From Paenibacillus piri (GTDB lineage: Bacteria; Bacillota; Bacilli; Paenibacillales; NBRC-103111), in NCBI RefSeq assembly GCF_004354045.1, contig NZ_SMRT01000023.1:1-64000 (forward strand): a stretch of DNA of 64,000 nucleotides, written 5' to 3'. Below are positions 16,424-25,066 of this stretch, one piece after another. How positions within the stretch are numbered: position 1 is the stretch's first letter; each line of letters starts with the position of its first letter. Both the position numbers and the translations under genes were made by a program. The notes under the pieces were generated by a model. That model had not been told where the DNA came from. It did no database searches and saw only the letters and a program-made list of their open reading frames with translations.

Positions 16424-17446
16424 TTATTCCCTCCATTCCACCTTTTCCAATTTTCCGGAATGAACAGATTTCATCAAAGCGTCCGTCACTTTATAATTGG
16501 CCAACGAATGCTCCAGCGGCATATTCAAGCTTGCCCCTTCGCGAATGCAGCGGTATATATTTTCCAACTGCAGGGCGTAGCTGTTATGGACGTCGAATGA
16601 ATGAGCTTCGATCTGCATCGGGCGTCTTTCATAGGAGCCTTCGAGCTGAACCTCGATCGTTCTCGTCTGCGATTTGGTTACGATAGCATGGGGAATGACC
16701 AGCGTGCCGAGCGTACCGCATACCTTGATTTCCTCCCTCCAGCACGAACGATGGTTCGTTTCGAATTGCGCGGTGACCCCGTTTTCATATAAAATGGTTC
16801 CGGTTTCTCCAATTTCTACGCCGCCGTAATCCGAATCGTTCGATTCGATACAAAAGGCCGCCGCTGCCCGGGCTCCGGAGAACAGATTGCACGCATCTAC
16901 GAGATAGCAGCCTTTTGCGGTCATTGAGCCGCCGCCAAGCTTGCTGTCGTTGCGCCAATTGCCGGGATTCAAATTTCTGTAATCCGAAAATTGGGCGTGA
17001 ATATAACGAACGTCGCCAATCGTCCCATTGCCGATAAGTTTCCGGGCTTGCCGGATTTGCGGATGGCTGCGGTACATGAGTCCTTCGACAACCGTCGTTC
17101 CCGTTTGTTTTGCGACTTCAATAATTTCTTGCACTTGCCCGGCGTTAAGAGCAACCGGCTTCTCGCAGAGGATCGTTTTAATGCCGTAGCCGACGGCTTC
17201 TTTAATTAGCGGCGGATGCACCGTCGGAAACGCGACAATGATCAGCAGATCGAGGGAATGGTTTTGCGCCATCTCCTCCAATGAACCGTAGCTGTATGGC
17301 GCTCCATGCGTCTCCGCAAAAAGCCGTGCGCGTTCGGGATCGATATCCGCACAAGCGACAAGTGTAGCAAACGGGCTCTCCGCAATCGTTGCACCATGTG
17401 TGTTGGCGTGACCGCCGCAGCCGACAATACCTATTTGAATGGTCAT
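16424..17446 (-). CDS. Gfo/Idh/MocA-family oxidoreductase, cluster 3
   Basis: A 340-residue NAD(P)-dependent oxidoreductase. The Rossmann motif is IGIVGCGGHANTHG at the N-terminus and the catalytic-lysine motif is CEKPVAL near residue 95, so it should be active. The start is the ATG at 17446, which overlaps the TGA of the upstream gene (ATGA) and follows GGAGCG; a longer open frame to 17608 is an artefact. The overlap implies translational coupling with the Tm-1-like gene. The substrate is presumably derived from the sugar imported by importer 3. Confidence 0.88.
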   Translation of the reverse strand: MTIQIGIVGCGGHANTHGATIAESPFATLVACADIDPERARLFAETHGAPYSYGSLEEMAQNHSLDLLIIVAFPTVHPPLIKEAVGYGIKTILCEKPVALNAGQVQEIIEVAKQTGTTVVEGLMYRSHPQIRQARKLIGNGTIGDVRYIHAQFSDYRNLNPGNWRNDSKLGGGSMTAKGCYLVDACNLFSGARAAAAFCIESNDSDYGGVEIGETGTILYENGVTAQFETNHRSCWREEIKVCGTLGTLVIPHAIVTKSQTRTIEVQLEGSYERRPMQIEAHSFDVHNSYALQLENIYRCIREGASLNMPLEHSLANYKVTDALMKSVHSGKLEKVEWRE

Positions 17447-18675
17447 GGATGATTCGCTCCTTTTTCGGTTAAATGATTCAAGAGGGTCCGCGCGCACAAT
17501 TCGGCAAATGCGAGATCGTTGATCGGACAATCCCGCTCGATCACCTCGATGTCCGGGCGCAGCGACTCCGTTAACGAATCGAACAGCGCCTGATCCGCTT
17601 CCGGCCAATAAAAAGCTCCTCCATCGGCGGAAATGACGCTCAGCCCTTGTTTGGGCAATAAAACCGTCACCCGTCCTCTGCTCATATTCAACTTCTCGGC
17701 GATCCGTCTGCCGAGCTCGCGATTTTCCTCGATATTCGTTCGCATCAAGGTTACGTTGGGGTTGTGCCGGTAGAGCGTTCGATCGGCAAACCGACCCGGC
17801 ACCGTCTCCGGAGCGCCGAAGTTGACCATATCCAGACAGCCGGGAACGACGATGGCAGGAACGGCTCCCCGGGCCGCCGCTTCCAAACGGCGGGGCCCCG
17901 CGCTGAACACCCCGCCGACCAACTCGTCAGCCCATTCGGTCGTCGTCATGTCAAGCACACCGGCAACCAGGCCGCTTTCAATCAAGGCTTCCATCGTTTT
18001 GCCGCCTTGACCGGTACAATGGAAAACTATCACCTCGAAGCCCGCTTGTTCCAGCGTCTTCTTGGCAGCCTCCACCGCCACTGTCGTATTGCCGAACATG
18101 GACGCGGCGATAATCGGTTTATCCGCCCCCTTCGGCGGATCGGCCTCCAGCATGCCGCATACCGCTCCGGCCGCCCGGAGAAAAATCTCCCGGCTAATCC
18201 GGTTGATGCCGGATACATCGACGATGCTTGGAATCATCGTAATATCTTTCGTCCCCACATAGGCCGACACGTCGGTTCCGGCAACGGTAGACACCATCAC
18301 CTTGGGCACCCCCACCGGCAGCTCGCGCATGCCGGCGCAGGCGACGGATGTCCCGCCGGTACCTCCCAGCGCCAGCACCGCCTGAAACCGGCCGGCCGCG
18401 TAGAGCTCGCCCAGCAGCTTCCGTACACCCCGGCTCATCGCTTCGATAGCCTCGCCCCGGTCCTTCTTCTCCGCCAATTCGGAAAGCTCGGCCCCCGCAG
18501 CTTTCGCGACGGCTTCGCGCGTAATATCCGGCTCCAAATACGGCGCTTCCAGTACCCCTACGTCGATCAGCAGTACGTTGTATCCTTTGGACACAATATA
18601 ATCGCGAACGTAAGCGTACTCCATTCCTTTCGTATCCAAAGCGCCAAGTAATGCTACCGTTTTCGCCATAGCCAT
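17443..18675 (-). CDS. Tm-1-like ATP-binding domain protein (UPF0261)
   Basis: A 410-residue protein of the UPF0261/Tm-1-like family. It starts KTVALLGALDTKGMEYAYVR, the family's N-terminal signature, and contains the glycine-rich ALGGTGGTS (about residue 98) and VSTVAGTDVSAYVGTKDI (about 130), regions expected to bind nucleotide. In plants and fungi this domain is fused in front of a TIM barrel (tomato Tm-1); here the TIM barrel is the separate gene just upstream (18679-19512), ending three bases before this ATG. The biochemical function of the family is not established. Confidence 0.88.
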   Translation of the reverse strand: MAMAKTVALLGALDTKGMEYAYVRDYIVSKGYNVLLIDVGVLEAPYLEPDITREAVAKAAGAELSELAEKKDRGEAIEAMSRGVRKLLGELYAAGRFQAVLALGGTGGTSVACAGMRELPVGVPKVMVSTVAGTDVSAYVGTKDITMIPSIVDVSGINRISREIFLRAAGAVCGMLEADPPKGADKPIIAASMFGNTTVAVEAAKKTLEQAGFEVIVFHCTGQGGKTMEALIESGLVAGVLDMTTTEWADELVGGVFSAGPRRLEAAARGAVPAIVVPGCLDMVNFGAPETVPGRFADRTLYRHNPNVTLMRTNIEENRELGRRIAEKLNMSRGRVTVLLPKQGLSVISADGGAFYWPEADQALFDSLTESLRPDIEVIERDCPINDLAFAELCARTLLNHLTEKGANHP

Positions 18676-18678
18676 CGT

Positions 18679-19512
18679 TCACCCCCGCTGCCTTTGAATT
18701 CGGGCAAACGCCTCGGTTTGTGCTTGAATCGCCCTTTCCACCGGCAGCCGCTCCATCGAGCTCGCTCCGTAGAAGCCGTCCGCCTGCGGACAACGCGCCA
18801 GGATGTATTCGGCATCCTCCGGCTCGGCAATCGGTCCGCCATGGCACAGCACGATTACGTCCGGCCGCATTTTTTTCGCTTCACGGGCGATCGCCGCTAT
18901 TTCCACAGCGCAGTCATCCAGCGATTTGGCCGTTTGGGCGCCGATCGAGCCTGTCGTCGTCAGCCCCATATGGGCAACCAAAATATCGGCTCCCGCTTCC
19001 GTCATTTTCAAGGCGTCTTCCACATTAAAAACATAGGGCGTCGTCAGCATATCCAATCGACGGGCGATCCGGATCATTTCGACCTCTTTATCGTAGCCCA
19101 TGCCCGTCTCTTCCAGATTGGCGCGAAATAGGCCGTCGATCAATCCGACCGTAGGAAAATTTTGCACGCCGGAGAAGCCCAACCGCTTGATTTGCGGCAA
19201 AAAGTATTCCATTCGCCTGAGCGGGTCGGTGCCGTTCACTCCGGCGACGACCGGCGTACGCTTCACGACCGGAAGCACCTCACGCGACATTTCCTCAACG
19301 ATGGCGTTGGCGTCTCCGTAGGCGAGCAGCCCGGCCAGCGAGCCGTGGCCGGCCATCCGGAACCGTCCGGAATTGTAAATGACGATCAAATCGATGCCGC
19401 CGGCCTCTTCGAATTTGGCGCTGATCCCGGTTCCCGCTCCGCCTCCGATAATCGGCCGCCCCGACCGAATTTTGTCCTGCAGCCTGCCCAAGATTTGCTC
19501 TCTCGCGAACAT
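18679..19512 (-). CDS. PEP-hydrolase-like TIM-barrel protein (Tm-1 C-terminal domain family)
   Basis: A 277-residue TIM barrel of the phosphoenolpyruvate hydrolase-like family. It shows IIGGGAGTGISAKFEEAGG at the N-terminus, DLIVIYNSGRFRMAGHGSLA around residue 50 and DVIVLCHGGPIAEPEDAEYI near the C-terminus, all typical of the family. The ATG at 19512 follows GAGGAGG at eight bases; a TTG two codons earlier is too close to that site. It is probably a functional partner of the Tm-1-like protein. The reaction is unproven, but relatives are linked to PEP/pyruvate-type aldol chemistry. Confidence 0.85.
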   Translation of the reverse strand: MFAREQILGRLQDKIRSGRPIIGGGAGTGISAKFEEAGGIDLIVIYNSGRFRMAGHGSLAGLLAYGDANAIVEEMSREVLPVVKRTPVVAGVNGTDPLRRMEYFLPQIKRLGFSGVQNFPTVGLIDGLFRANLEETGMGYDKEVEMIRIARRLDMLTTPYVFNVEDALKMTEAGADILVAHMGLTTTGSIGAQTAKSLDDCAVEIAAIAREAKKMRPDVIVLCHGGPIAEPEDAEYILARCPQADGFYGASSMERLPVERAIQAQTEAFARIQRQRG

Positions 19513-19535
19513 AGGCAATTCCTCCTCAAGCCAGC

Positions 19536-21203
19536 TTATTTGACCGAATTGTACCAGTCGTTAACTTCCTTCGTGATTTGCTCCCCGCCGCCGGCTTTCC
19601 AGTCCTGGACGAATTTATCGTAGTCTTCGAGCGGCGCCTCTCCGTAAATGATCCGGAAAAACATTTCCTTCTCCATTTTCTCCAGCCGTTCCCATTTCGC
19701 TTTCATCGTTTTGGTTGCGGCTCCCGTAAAGATGGTCGGAACCTCCGTATTTTTATATACATTGTTGGATAAATGGCCGGCCTTGATTTGCATCGGCCCG
19801 AAAGCCTCGAATTCCTTCTCGATGGACGATTCCGCTTTGCCGCCCTCGTGCAGCTTTTTGTAAATGACCGCTTCTTTTCCGGGGAAATACGCGCGGTTAT
19901 TCGTCAAATGTTTATCCTTAACCTCTTGTTTGCCGCCCGGTACATTGTACTCCGGCTTTCCGTTCACCATCACATAATCGTAGCCGTCCGCAAGACCGTA
20001 ACGGAACAGCGTCCCCTGCGGGTTCCAAAATTCGTACAAAGAGTTGAGATAAAGCATGAACGCGTCCATATACTTGAAGTTTTTGTTGATGACCATCACG
20101 CTAGAATAAGACTTCTCTCCGGCGTAGCCGACTTTTCCGTCGGGACCCGTCGGCAGCGCATAAAAGTCGTAGCTGGCTCCCGGCACATTTTTTAACAGGT
20201 TTTTTGCCGAATTCAAATTCGTATGATGCGGTCCGAACATCACCCCGGCCTTACCGGCAGCGAATGCTTCACTCGCTTTCGTTCCGTCCGATAAGGCGAC
20301 CTCTTTGGTCAAATAGCCTTTGGCCATCCATTCGCGCAGCTTCGCGAGTGCAGGCTTGATCTCCGGCTGAACCGAGCCATAGCCGATCTCGCCGTTCTTC
20401 AGCTTCATCCATTGGGACGGAATAGCGCCATAGGCGCCGAAAATCGGGCTGACGTCCGCCGTTTGCTCGATCAAGCTATTTTTTAAACCTGCGGTAAGAC
20501 CGATCGTGTTTTTGGCTCCGTTGCCCCCCGGATCCTTGGTCACGAAGGCGTCCAGCACTTTTTCCAGCTCGTCGATCGTTTTCGGCGGCTGCAATCCGAG
20601 CTTGTTCAACCAGTCGTTGCGGATAAACATCAGCCGGCCTCCGGGAACGCCCGAGGTTAAGGTCGGAATTCCGTAATGCTTGTCGTTTCGTTTCGTTACA
20701 TACCATGCCGCAGGATCGACCGAAAACGCTTCCTTCACCGTCGGCGACGCCCATTTGTTAAAATAATCGTCCACCGCCATAATTTTACCGGCATCGATCA
20801 ATTCTTCCAGCAGCAGCGGGTCCTGAATGAGCATCAAATCCGGCAGCTCCTCGTTTGCGGAAAGCAGCAGCCTCACCTTGGCATTTAAATTATCCCAGCC
20901 TTGCACGGTCCAGGGCGTTTTCAAATCGATCCCCAGCTCGTTTTTCATCCAGCGCGTATGCACGTTATCCTGAATATTTTCCCCTTCCTTGTACTTGATG
21001 GTAGGAATATTCAGCCTGCCCATGCTGATGGTAACGGTCGGGTCGTACTTGTAGCCGAGCCGCGGGCCGTCCGCCTTGTATTTGTCCGAGCTGTCCGCCT
21101 TGGCTGCGTCGTCGCCGTTCTTGGCCGTACAGGCAGCCAGCAAACCGGCGAGCATCACGGTTGACAGCAAAGCGCAATAACCGTTCATTTTCATTTTTTT
21201 CAT
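19536..21203 (-). CDS. Lpl-type extracellular solute-binding lipoprotein, importer 3
   Basis: A 555-residue binding protein, longer than the usual 430 residues, as is typical of the Lpl/YtcQ branch of SBP family 1. The lipobox is LLAAC after MKKMKMNGYCALLSTVMLAG. The mature sequence contains GYKYDPTVTISMG and TRWMKNELGIDLKTPWTVQG, typical of this group. It follows the two permease genes in the same operon. Related systems import plant polysaccharide fragments such as rhamnogalacturonan or xylan oligomers; the ligand here is unknown. Confidence 0.88.
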   Translation of the reverse strand: MKKMKMNGYCALLSTVMLAGLLAACTAKNGDDAAKADSSDKYKADGPRLGYKYDPTVTISMGRLNIPTIKYKEGENIQDNVHTRWMKNELGIDLKTPWTVQGWDNLNAKVRLLLSANEELPDLMLIQDPLLLEELIDAGKIMAVDDYFNKWASPTVKEAFSVDPAAWYVTKRNDKHYGIPTLTSGVPGGRLMFIRNDWLNKLGLQPPKTIDELEKVLDAFVTKDPGGNGAKNTIGLTAGLKNSLIEQTADVSPIFGAYGAIPSQWMKLKNGEIGYGSVQPEIKPALAKLREWMAKGYLTKEVALSDGTKASEAFAAGKAGVMFGPHHTNLNSAKNLLKNVPGASYDFYALPTGPDGKVGYAGEKSYSSVMVINKNFKYMDAFMLYLNSLYEFWNPQGTLFRYGLADGYDYVMVNGKPEYNVPGGKQEVKDKHLTNNRAYFPGKEAVIYKKLHEGGKAESSIEKEFEAFGPMQIKAGHLSNNVYKNTEVPTIFTGAATKTMKAKWERLEKMEKEMFFRIIYGEAPLEDYDKFVQDWKAGGGEQITKEVNDWYNSVK

Positions 21204-21249
21204 CCTGACGATGTCACCTCTTTGACTTTAATGGATGGATAGTCGACCT

Positions 21250-22131
21250 TTATTCTTTAACCGATCCAAGGACGATTCCTTTTACAAAATAACGCTGCAG
21301 GAAAGGATAGACGACTAAAATCGGCGTGACCGTAATGCAAATCTGGGCCGCCTTTAACGTGCGATCCGACAGCCTCTGGTATTCCTCGGGATCCAGCGTC
21401 AGCTTGCTGAGATCCAGCTGCACGACAATCGTTTGCAGCAGCGTAGATAGAGGATAATTTTGTACGTCCGACATGAAGAGCAAGCCGTCGAACCAGGCGT
21501 TCCAATGATATACGATCGTAAACAAGGAAATGGTGGCGATCGCAGGCATGGAAATCGGCAAATAGACGAAAACAAGCGTCTTAAAATGTCCCGCTCCATC
21601 CAAATAAGCCGATTCTTCAAGCGCTTTCGGCACGGATGTCCGGAAAAAGTTCAACAATAAAATCAGGTTGAACACATTGACGCAGTTCGGTAAAATAAGC
21701 GCCCATACGGAATTGATCAACCCCAGTTTTTGTACCACGATATAGCCGGGAACAAGTCCTCCGTGAAACAGCATCGTAAATACGAAAAACCAGACGTACC
21801 ATTTGCGGCCTTTAAACTCTTCATTTTCCCGGGCCAACGAATAGGCGATCATAAGCATGATCGACATGCCGACGACCGTACCGAGAACGGTTCGCAAAAT
21901 CGTCGTTTGCAATGCGCCGACGAAATTCCCGTTGCCCAGTACTACGCCGTATGCATCCGTAGCAAAATCGACCGGCCAAAACGAAACGAGATTCGCATTG
22001 GCGGCGTGAGCTCCGCTGAACGAAACCGCAAAAACGTGAATCAGCGGCAGCACGCAGACAATGCCGAGCAGAGCCAGCAAAATATTGTTGCACAGGCTGA
22101 ACATTTTGTAGCTGAAGGAAGAAAAATACAC
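21250..22131 (-). CDS. Lpl-type ABC permease (LplC/YtcP branch), importer 3, GTG start
   Basis: A 293-residue permease of about six helices. The EAA loop reads EESAYLDGAGHFKTLVFVYLP and the end is YFVKGIVLGSVKE, the C-terminus typical of LplC-like proteins. The start is GTG 22131 with AGGAGG six bases upstream; the open frame up to 22215 overlaps the partner permease and lacks a ribosome site. It lies 22 bases after the LplB-type gene and forms the channel with it. Confidence 0.88.
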   Translation of the reverse strand: MYFSSFSYKMFSLCNNILLALLGIVCVLPLIHVFAVSFSGAHAANANLVSFWPVDFATDAYGVVLGNGNFVGALQTTILRTVLGTVVGMSIMLMIAYSLARENEEFKGRKWYVWFFVFTMLFHGGLVPGYIVVQKLGLINSVWALILPNCVNVFNLILLLNFFRTSVPKALEESAYLDGAGHFKTLVFVYLPISMPAIATISLFTIVYHWNAWFDGLLFMSDVQNYPLSTLLQTIVVQLDLSKLTLDPEEYQRLSDRTLKAAQICITVTPILVVYPFLQRYFVKGIVLGSVKE

Positions 22132-22153
22132 GGCACACCTCCTGAAAAACACG

Positions 22154-23125
22154 TTAAAAAATCCGGTAATTGGCAAATTTGAAAGCCAGCCTATAACCGA
22201 TGACGACGAGAACAAGACCGACGACCGATTTCAGCATGCCGAACGCGGTTCCGAAGCTGAAGCTTCCGCTAAGCAGCGCTACCCGGTATACGTACGTGTC
22301 GATAATGTCGCCTTCCTTATACACGAGCGGGCTGTACAGATTGAAAATTTGATCGAACCCCGCATTCAGAATATCCCCCAAAGACAAGGTGCCGACTACC
22401 ATGATCATGGGCGTCAAGGACGGAAGCGTCACATGAAGCACCTGTTTCCACCGGTTCGCTCCGTCGATCGCTGCGGCCTCGTACAAGCTCGGATTAATCC
22501 CTGCAAGCGCTGCCAGAAACACGATCGCTCCGAAGCCGAATTCCTTCCATACCGCGCTTAGCACGACCGTAAACCGGAACCAGCTGCCGGATCCGAGAAA
22601 AAATATCGGCTCCACGCCGAATGCCGCAAGCAGTTGATTGGCCAGCCCTTTGACGGAGAGCATATCGAGCAGTATCCCTCCGAGTATGACCCAGGACATA
22701 AAGTGCGGGAGATAGACGAGCGTTTGGACCGAGCGCTTCAGCCACGAGATTCGGAACTCGTTGAGAAGAAGGGCGAACAAGACGGATGCGGTCAGCTGCG
22801 CAACGATTTTCAGGATCGAAATGATTAGCGTGTTCCAAATGATTTGACGCGTTTCCCCCTGCATAAACATGTCTTTAAAATGATCGAGTCCGACCCAAGA
22901 GGAACCTGTAAACCCAAGCCAAGGCTTGAATTCCTGGAAGGCCATGACCAAACCGAACATGGGGCCGTAACTGAACAGCAGCACGAGCATAAATCCGGGT
23001 AACAGCATGGCGTGAAGCGGCCAGTTACGTTTCCAGTTCCATGACTGGGCAACGGGTTGTTGCCGTGGCAATGCCCCGGTATCCGCATCCAAGTCTGCCA
23101 CGCTGCGGCTCCCCTGAACTACCAT
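22154..23125 (-). CDS. Lpl-type ABC permease (LplB branch), importer 3
   Basis: A 323-residue permease. The first helix LHAMLLPGFMLVLLFSYGPM is followed by the LplB-type signature GLVMAFQEFKPWLG. The EAA loop is YEAAAIDGANRWKQVLHVTLP, and the end FKFANYRIF is typical of the branch. The ATG at 23125 follows GGAGGTG. It is the first gene of the cluster-3 operon and diverges from the kinase gene at 23310, so the 184 bases between hold both promoters. Confidence 0.9.
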   Translation of the reverse strand: MVVQGSRSVADLDADTGALPRQQPVAQSWNWKRNWPLHAMLLPGFMLVLLFSYGPMFGLVMAFQEFKPWLGFTGSSWVGLDHFKDMFMQGETRQIIWNTLIISILKIVAQLTASVLFALLLNEFRISWLKRSVQTLVYLPHFMSWVILGGILLDMLSVKGLANQLLAAFGVEPIFFLGSGSWFRFTVVLSAVWKEFGFGAIVFLAALAGINPSLYEAAAIDGANRWKQVLHVTLPSLTPMIMVVGTLSLGDILNAGFDQIFNLYSPLVYKEGDIIDTYVYRVALLSGSFSFGTAFGMLKSVVGLVLVVIGYRLAFKFANYRIF

Positions 23126-23263
23126 AGATTCACCTCCTTCGTTGAGAATTTCATGCAAGCTTTATTCTAAACACAAACTTACGGATTGAATATAACGAGA
23201 TTTTTAGCTTGATGTTCCGTTTTTAAGGAAATGATTGTGTTTTCATGTACAGCCTTTTATTTG

Positions 23264-23272
23264 TGCTATAAT
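23264..23272 (+). promoter_or_regulatory. Extended -10 promoter of the cluster-3 kinase gene
   Basis: TGC-TATAAT is a perfect extended -10 element, 37 bases upstream of the kinase ATG at 23310. The region 17-18 bases upstream has no good -35, which fits the extended -10 class of promoters. Confidence 0.5.
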
Positions 23273-23309
23273 TATAAAAACTTACGAAGCCCTTGAAGGA
23301 GCCTCAACC

Positions 23310-25046
23310 ATGCCGCTGCGCAAAAACACTTTTCATAAAATGGTAGCCGTGATCGGGTTGCTTGTGCTGCCGATTATCATGATGTACAGCTACTCGAATC
23401 AAATCAGCATTCAAGTGGTTGAGCGGCAGCTCACGGAGAATAGTCTGGACAAGCTTCGCTTTCTGCTTAACGACATTGAAGCAAACGTGGAGCAGCTATC
23501 CAAGCTCACCGTCATGCTGGCCAACGATCCGAGCATAAAGGAATTCATTGAAGCCAGCAAAAACGGCGAACGGCTGTACAGCTCGATTAAAAGAAAAATG
23601 GATTTAATGGATGTGCTGAATTTGTTCAGCTTAACGAGCAACTGGCAGAACAGCTTCACCTTGTATTTGCCCGCATCGGACGAGCCGATCGGCATCGACA
23701 ACTACAGCACCAAGCCGTTCGACGCCGCTTATCTGAAGCGCTACGCCTCCAAAAGCTGGAGCTATATCCCGGTTGAGACGGAAACGCCTGATATGTTTGT
23801 GCGGTTGTTCCCTCAGCCCGCCTCCTCCATGGAAACGATCGAACGGGCGAATTATATTCTGGAAGCCAGGTTTTCCGCCAAAAATATCATTTCCATGCTG
23901 AATCATTATCAATATACAAGCAGCAGCGACCCCTTTTTGTACCATCCGGACTTTGCTCCTCTCTTGAACAATAAATCCGATAAACAAACTGTTCGGCAAT
24001 TGCTCGCACAACTGCAGCCCATGAAGCTGACGGACCATGGCAATATTACGCTCAAGCTGCAAGGCAGCACATATCTGGTCAGCTACTACCGTTCGAACAG
24101 TTTGGGGTGGTATTTGATCGATTACGTTCCTTTGAATGAAATCGTGTCTCCGATTAACAAGACCCGGAACTTCTTTTATATCGGCATTACTTTCCTTCTC
24201 GCCATGAGCGTCATTTTGACCTTCTTGTTATATCGCAATGTACAGGTGCCGATTCGCGAACTGATCTCCAGTCTGCAAAAATTAAAAAGAGGGGATTATT
24301 CCGCCCGATTGACCTCCAACCCGGATAACGAGTTTTCCTATTTGTTCGGAAAGTTTAACGACATGGCCCAACAAATACAGGAATTGATCGAAAAGGTGCT
24401 GGCAGAAAAGCTCAGAGCGAAGGAAGCGACACTGAAGCAGCTCCAATCGCAAATCAATCCGCATTTTCTTTACAATTGCCTCTTCTTTATTGTCGGTATG
24501 TCGCGTTTGAAAGATCATGACACCGTTGAGGCCATGGCACAGAACCTCGGAGACTATTACAAATATACGACAAGACTCGAAAACGATCAGGTAACCGTTG
24601 AAGAGGAGCTGCAGCTGATAACCAATTATATGGAAATCCAAAATATGAGAATGCGTCGGTTGTCCTACGAAATTGTGGTGAAAGACAGGTTGGGGGAAAC
24701 TATAGTTCCACGACTGCTGCTCCAGCCTATTGTGGAAAATGCAGTTGTTCATGGAATTGAACCGAAGGATGGCCGGGGAATTGTCCGGATTGAAATAAGC
24801 GCCTCGAACGAAATGCTTCGGATCGAAATCGAAGACAACGGCGTCGGCATGACAGAAGAAGCGATTCAGCTTATGAATCAAAGGCTGCTGTCCCCCATTT
24901 CTCAAGAAATGGGCTTCGCCTTATGGAACGTTCATCAGCGGCTGGTCACATTATACGGCGAGCAGTCCGGCGTAAAACTGTCCCGCTCGGGATTGGGCGG
25001 CCTGAAAGTAGAGCTGGTTGGAGTCCATCTGTCGCACCACCAATAA
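23310..25046 (+). CDS. YesM-family sensor histidine kinase, cluster 3
   Basis: A membrane kinase of 578 residues. The ATG at 23310 follows GAAGGAG. Helix one is at about 12-30 (VAVIGLLVLPIIMMYSY), the extracellular sensor covers about 31-285, helix two about 288-310 (FFYIGITFLLAMSVILTFLL) and a HAMP segment follows. The kinase box INPHFLYNCLFFIVG is near residue 383, with Cys-Leu where most relatives have Thr-Leu. ATP-binding motifs are LLQPIVENAVVHGIE and DNGVGM. It is co-transcribed with the regulator and faces away from importer 3. Confidence 0.92.
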   Translation: MPLRKNTFHKMVAVIGLLVLPIIMMYSYSNQISIQVVERQLTENSLDKLRFLLNDIEANVEQLSKLTVMLANDPSIKEFIEASKNGERLYSSIKRKMDLMDVLNLFSLTSNWQNSFTLYLPASDEPIGIDNYSTKPFDAAYLKRYASKSWSYIPVETETPDMFVRLFPQPASSMETIERANYILEARFSAKNIISMLNHYQYTSSSDPFLYHPDFAPLLNNKSDKQTVRQLLAQLQPMKLTDHGNITLKLQGSTYLVSYYRSNSLGWYLIDYVPLNEIVSPINKTRNFFYIGITFLLAMSVILTFLLYRNVQVPIRELISSLQKLKRGDYSARLTSNPDNEFSYLFGKFNDMAQQIQELIEKVLAEKLRAKEATLKQLQSQINPHFLYNCLFFIVGMSRLKDHDTVEAMAQNLGDYYKYTTRLENDQVTVEEELQLITNYMEIQNMRMRRLSYEIVVKDRLGETIVPRLLLQPIVENAVVHGIEPKDGRGIVRIEISASNEMLRIEIEDNGVGMTEEAIQLMNQRLLSPISQEMGFALWNVHQRLVTLYGEQSGVKLSRSGLGGLKVELVGVHLSHHQ

Positions 25047-25066
25047 AAGCGAACGAGGGTGAGATT

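Noticed and set aside
17447..17608. Longer N-terminus for the cluster-3 oxidoreductase
   Set aside because: It overlaps the Tm-1-like gene by 166 bases and lacks family similarity; the Rossmann fold begins right after the ATG at 17446.
24923..25066. Longer N-terminus for the cluster-3 response regulator
   Set aside because: It runs inside the kinase gene; the receiver domain begins at MYKMLIVDDE with its own ribosome site.
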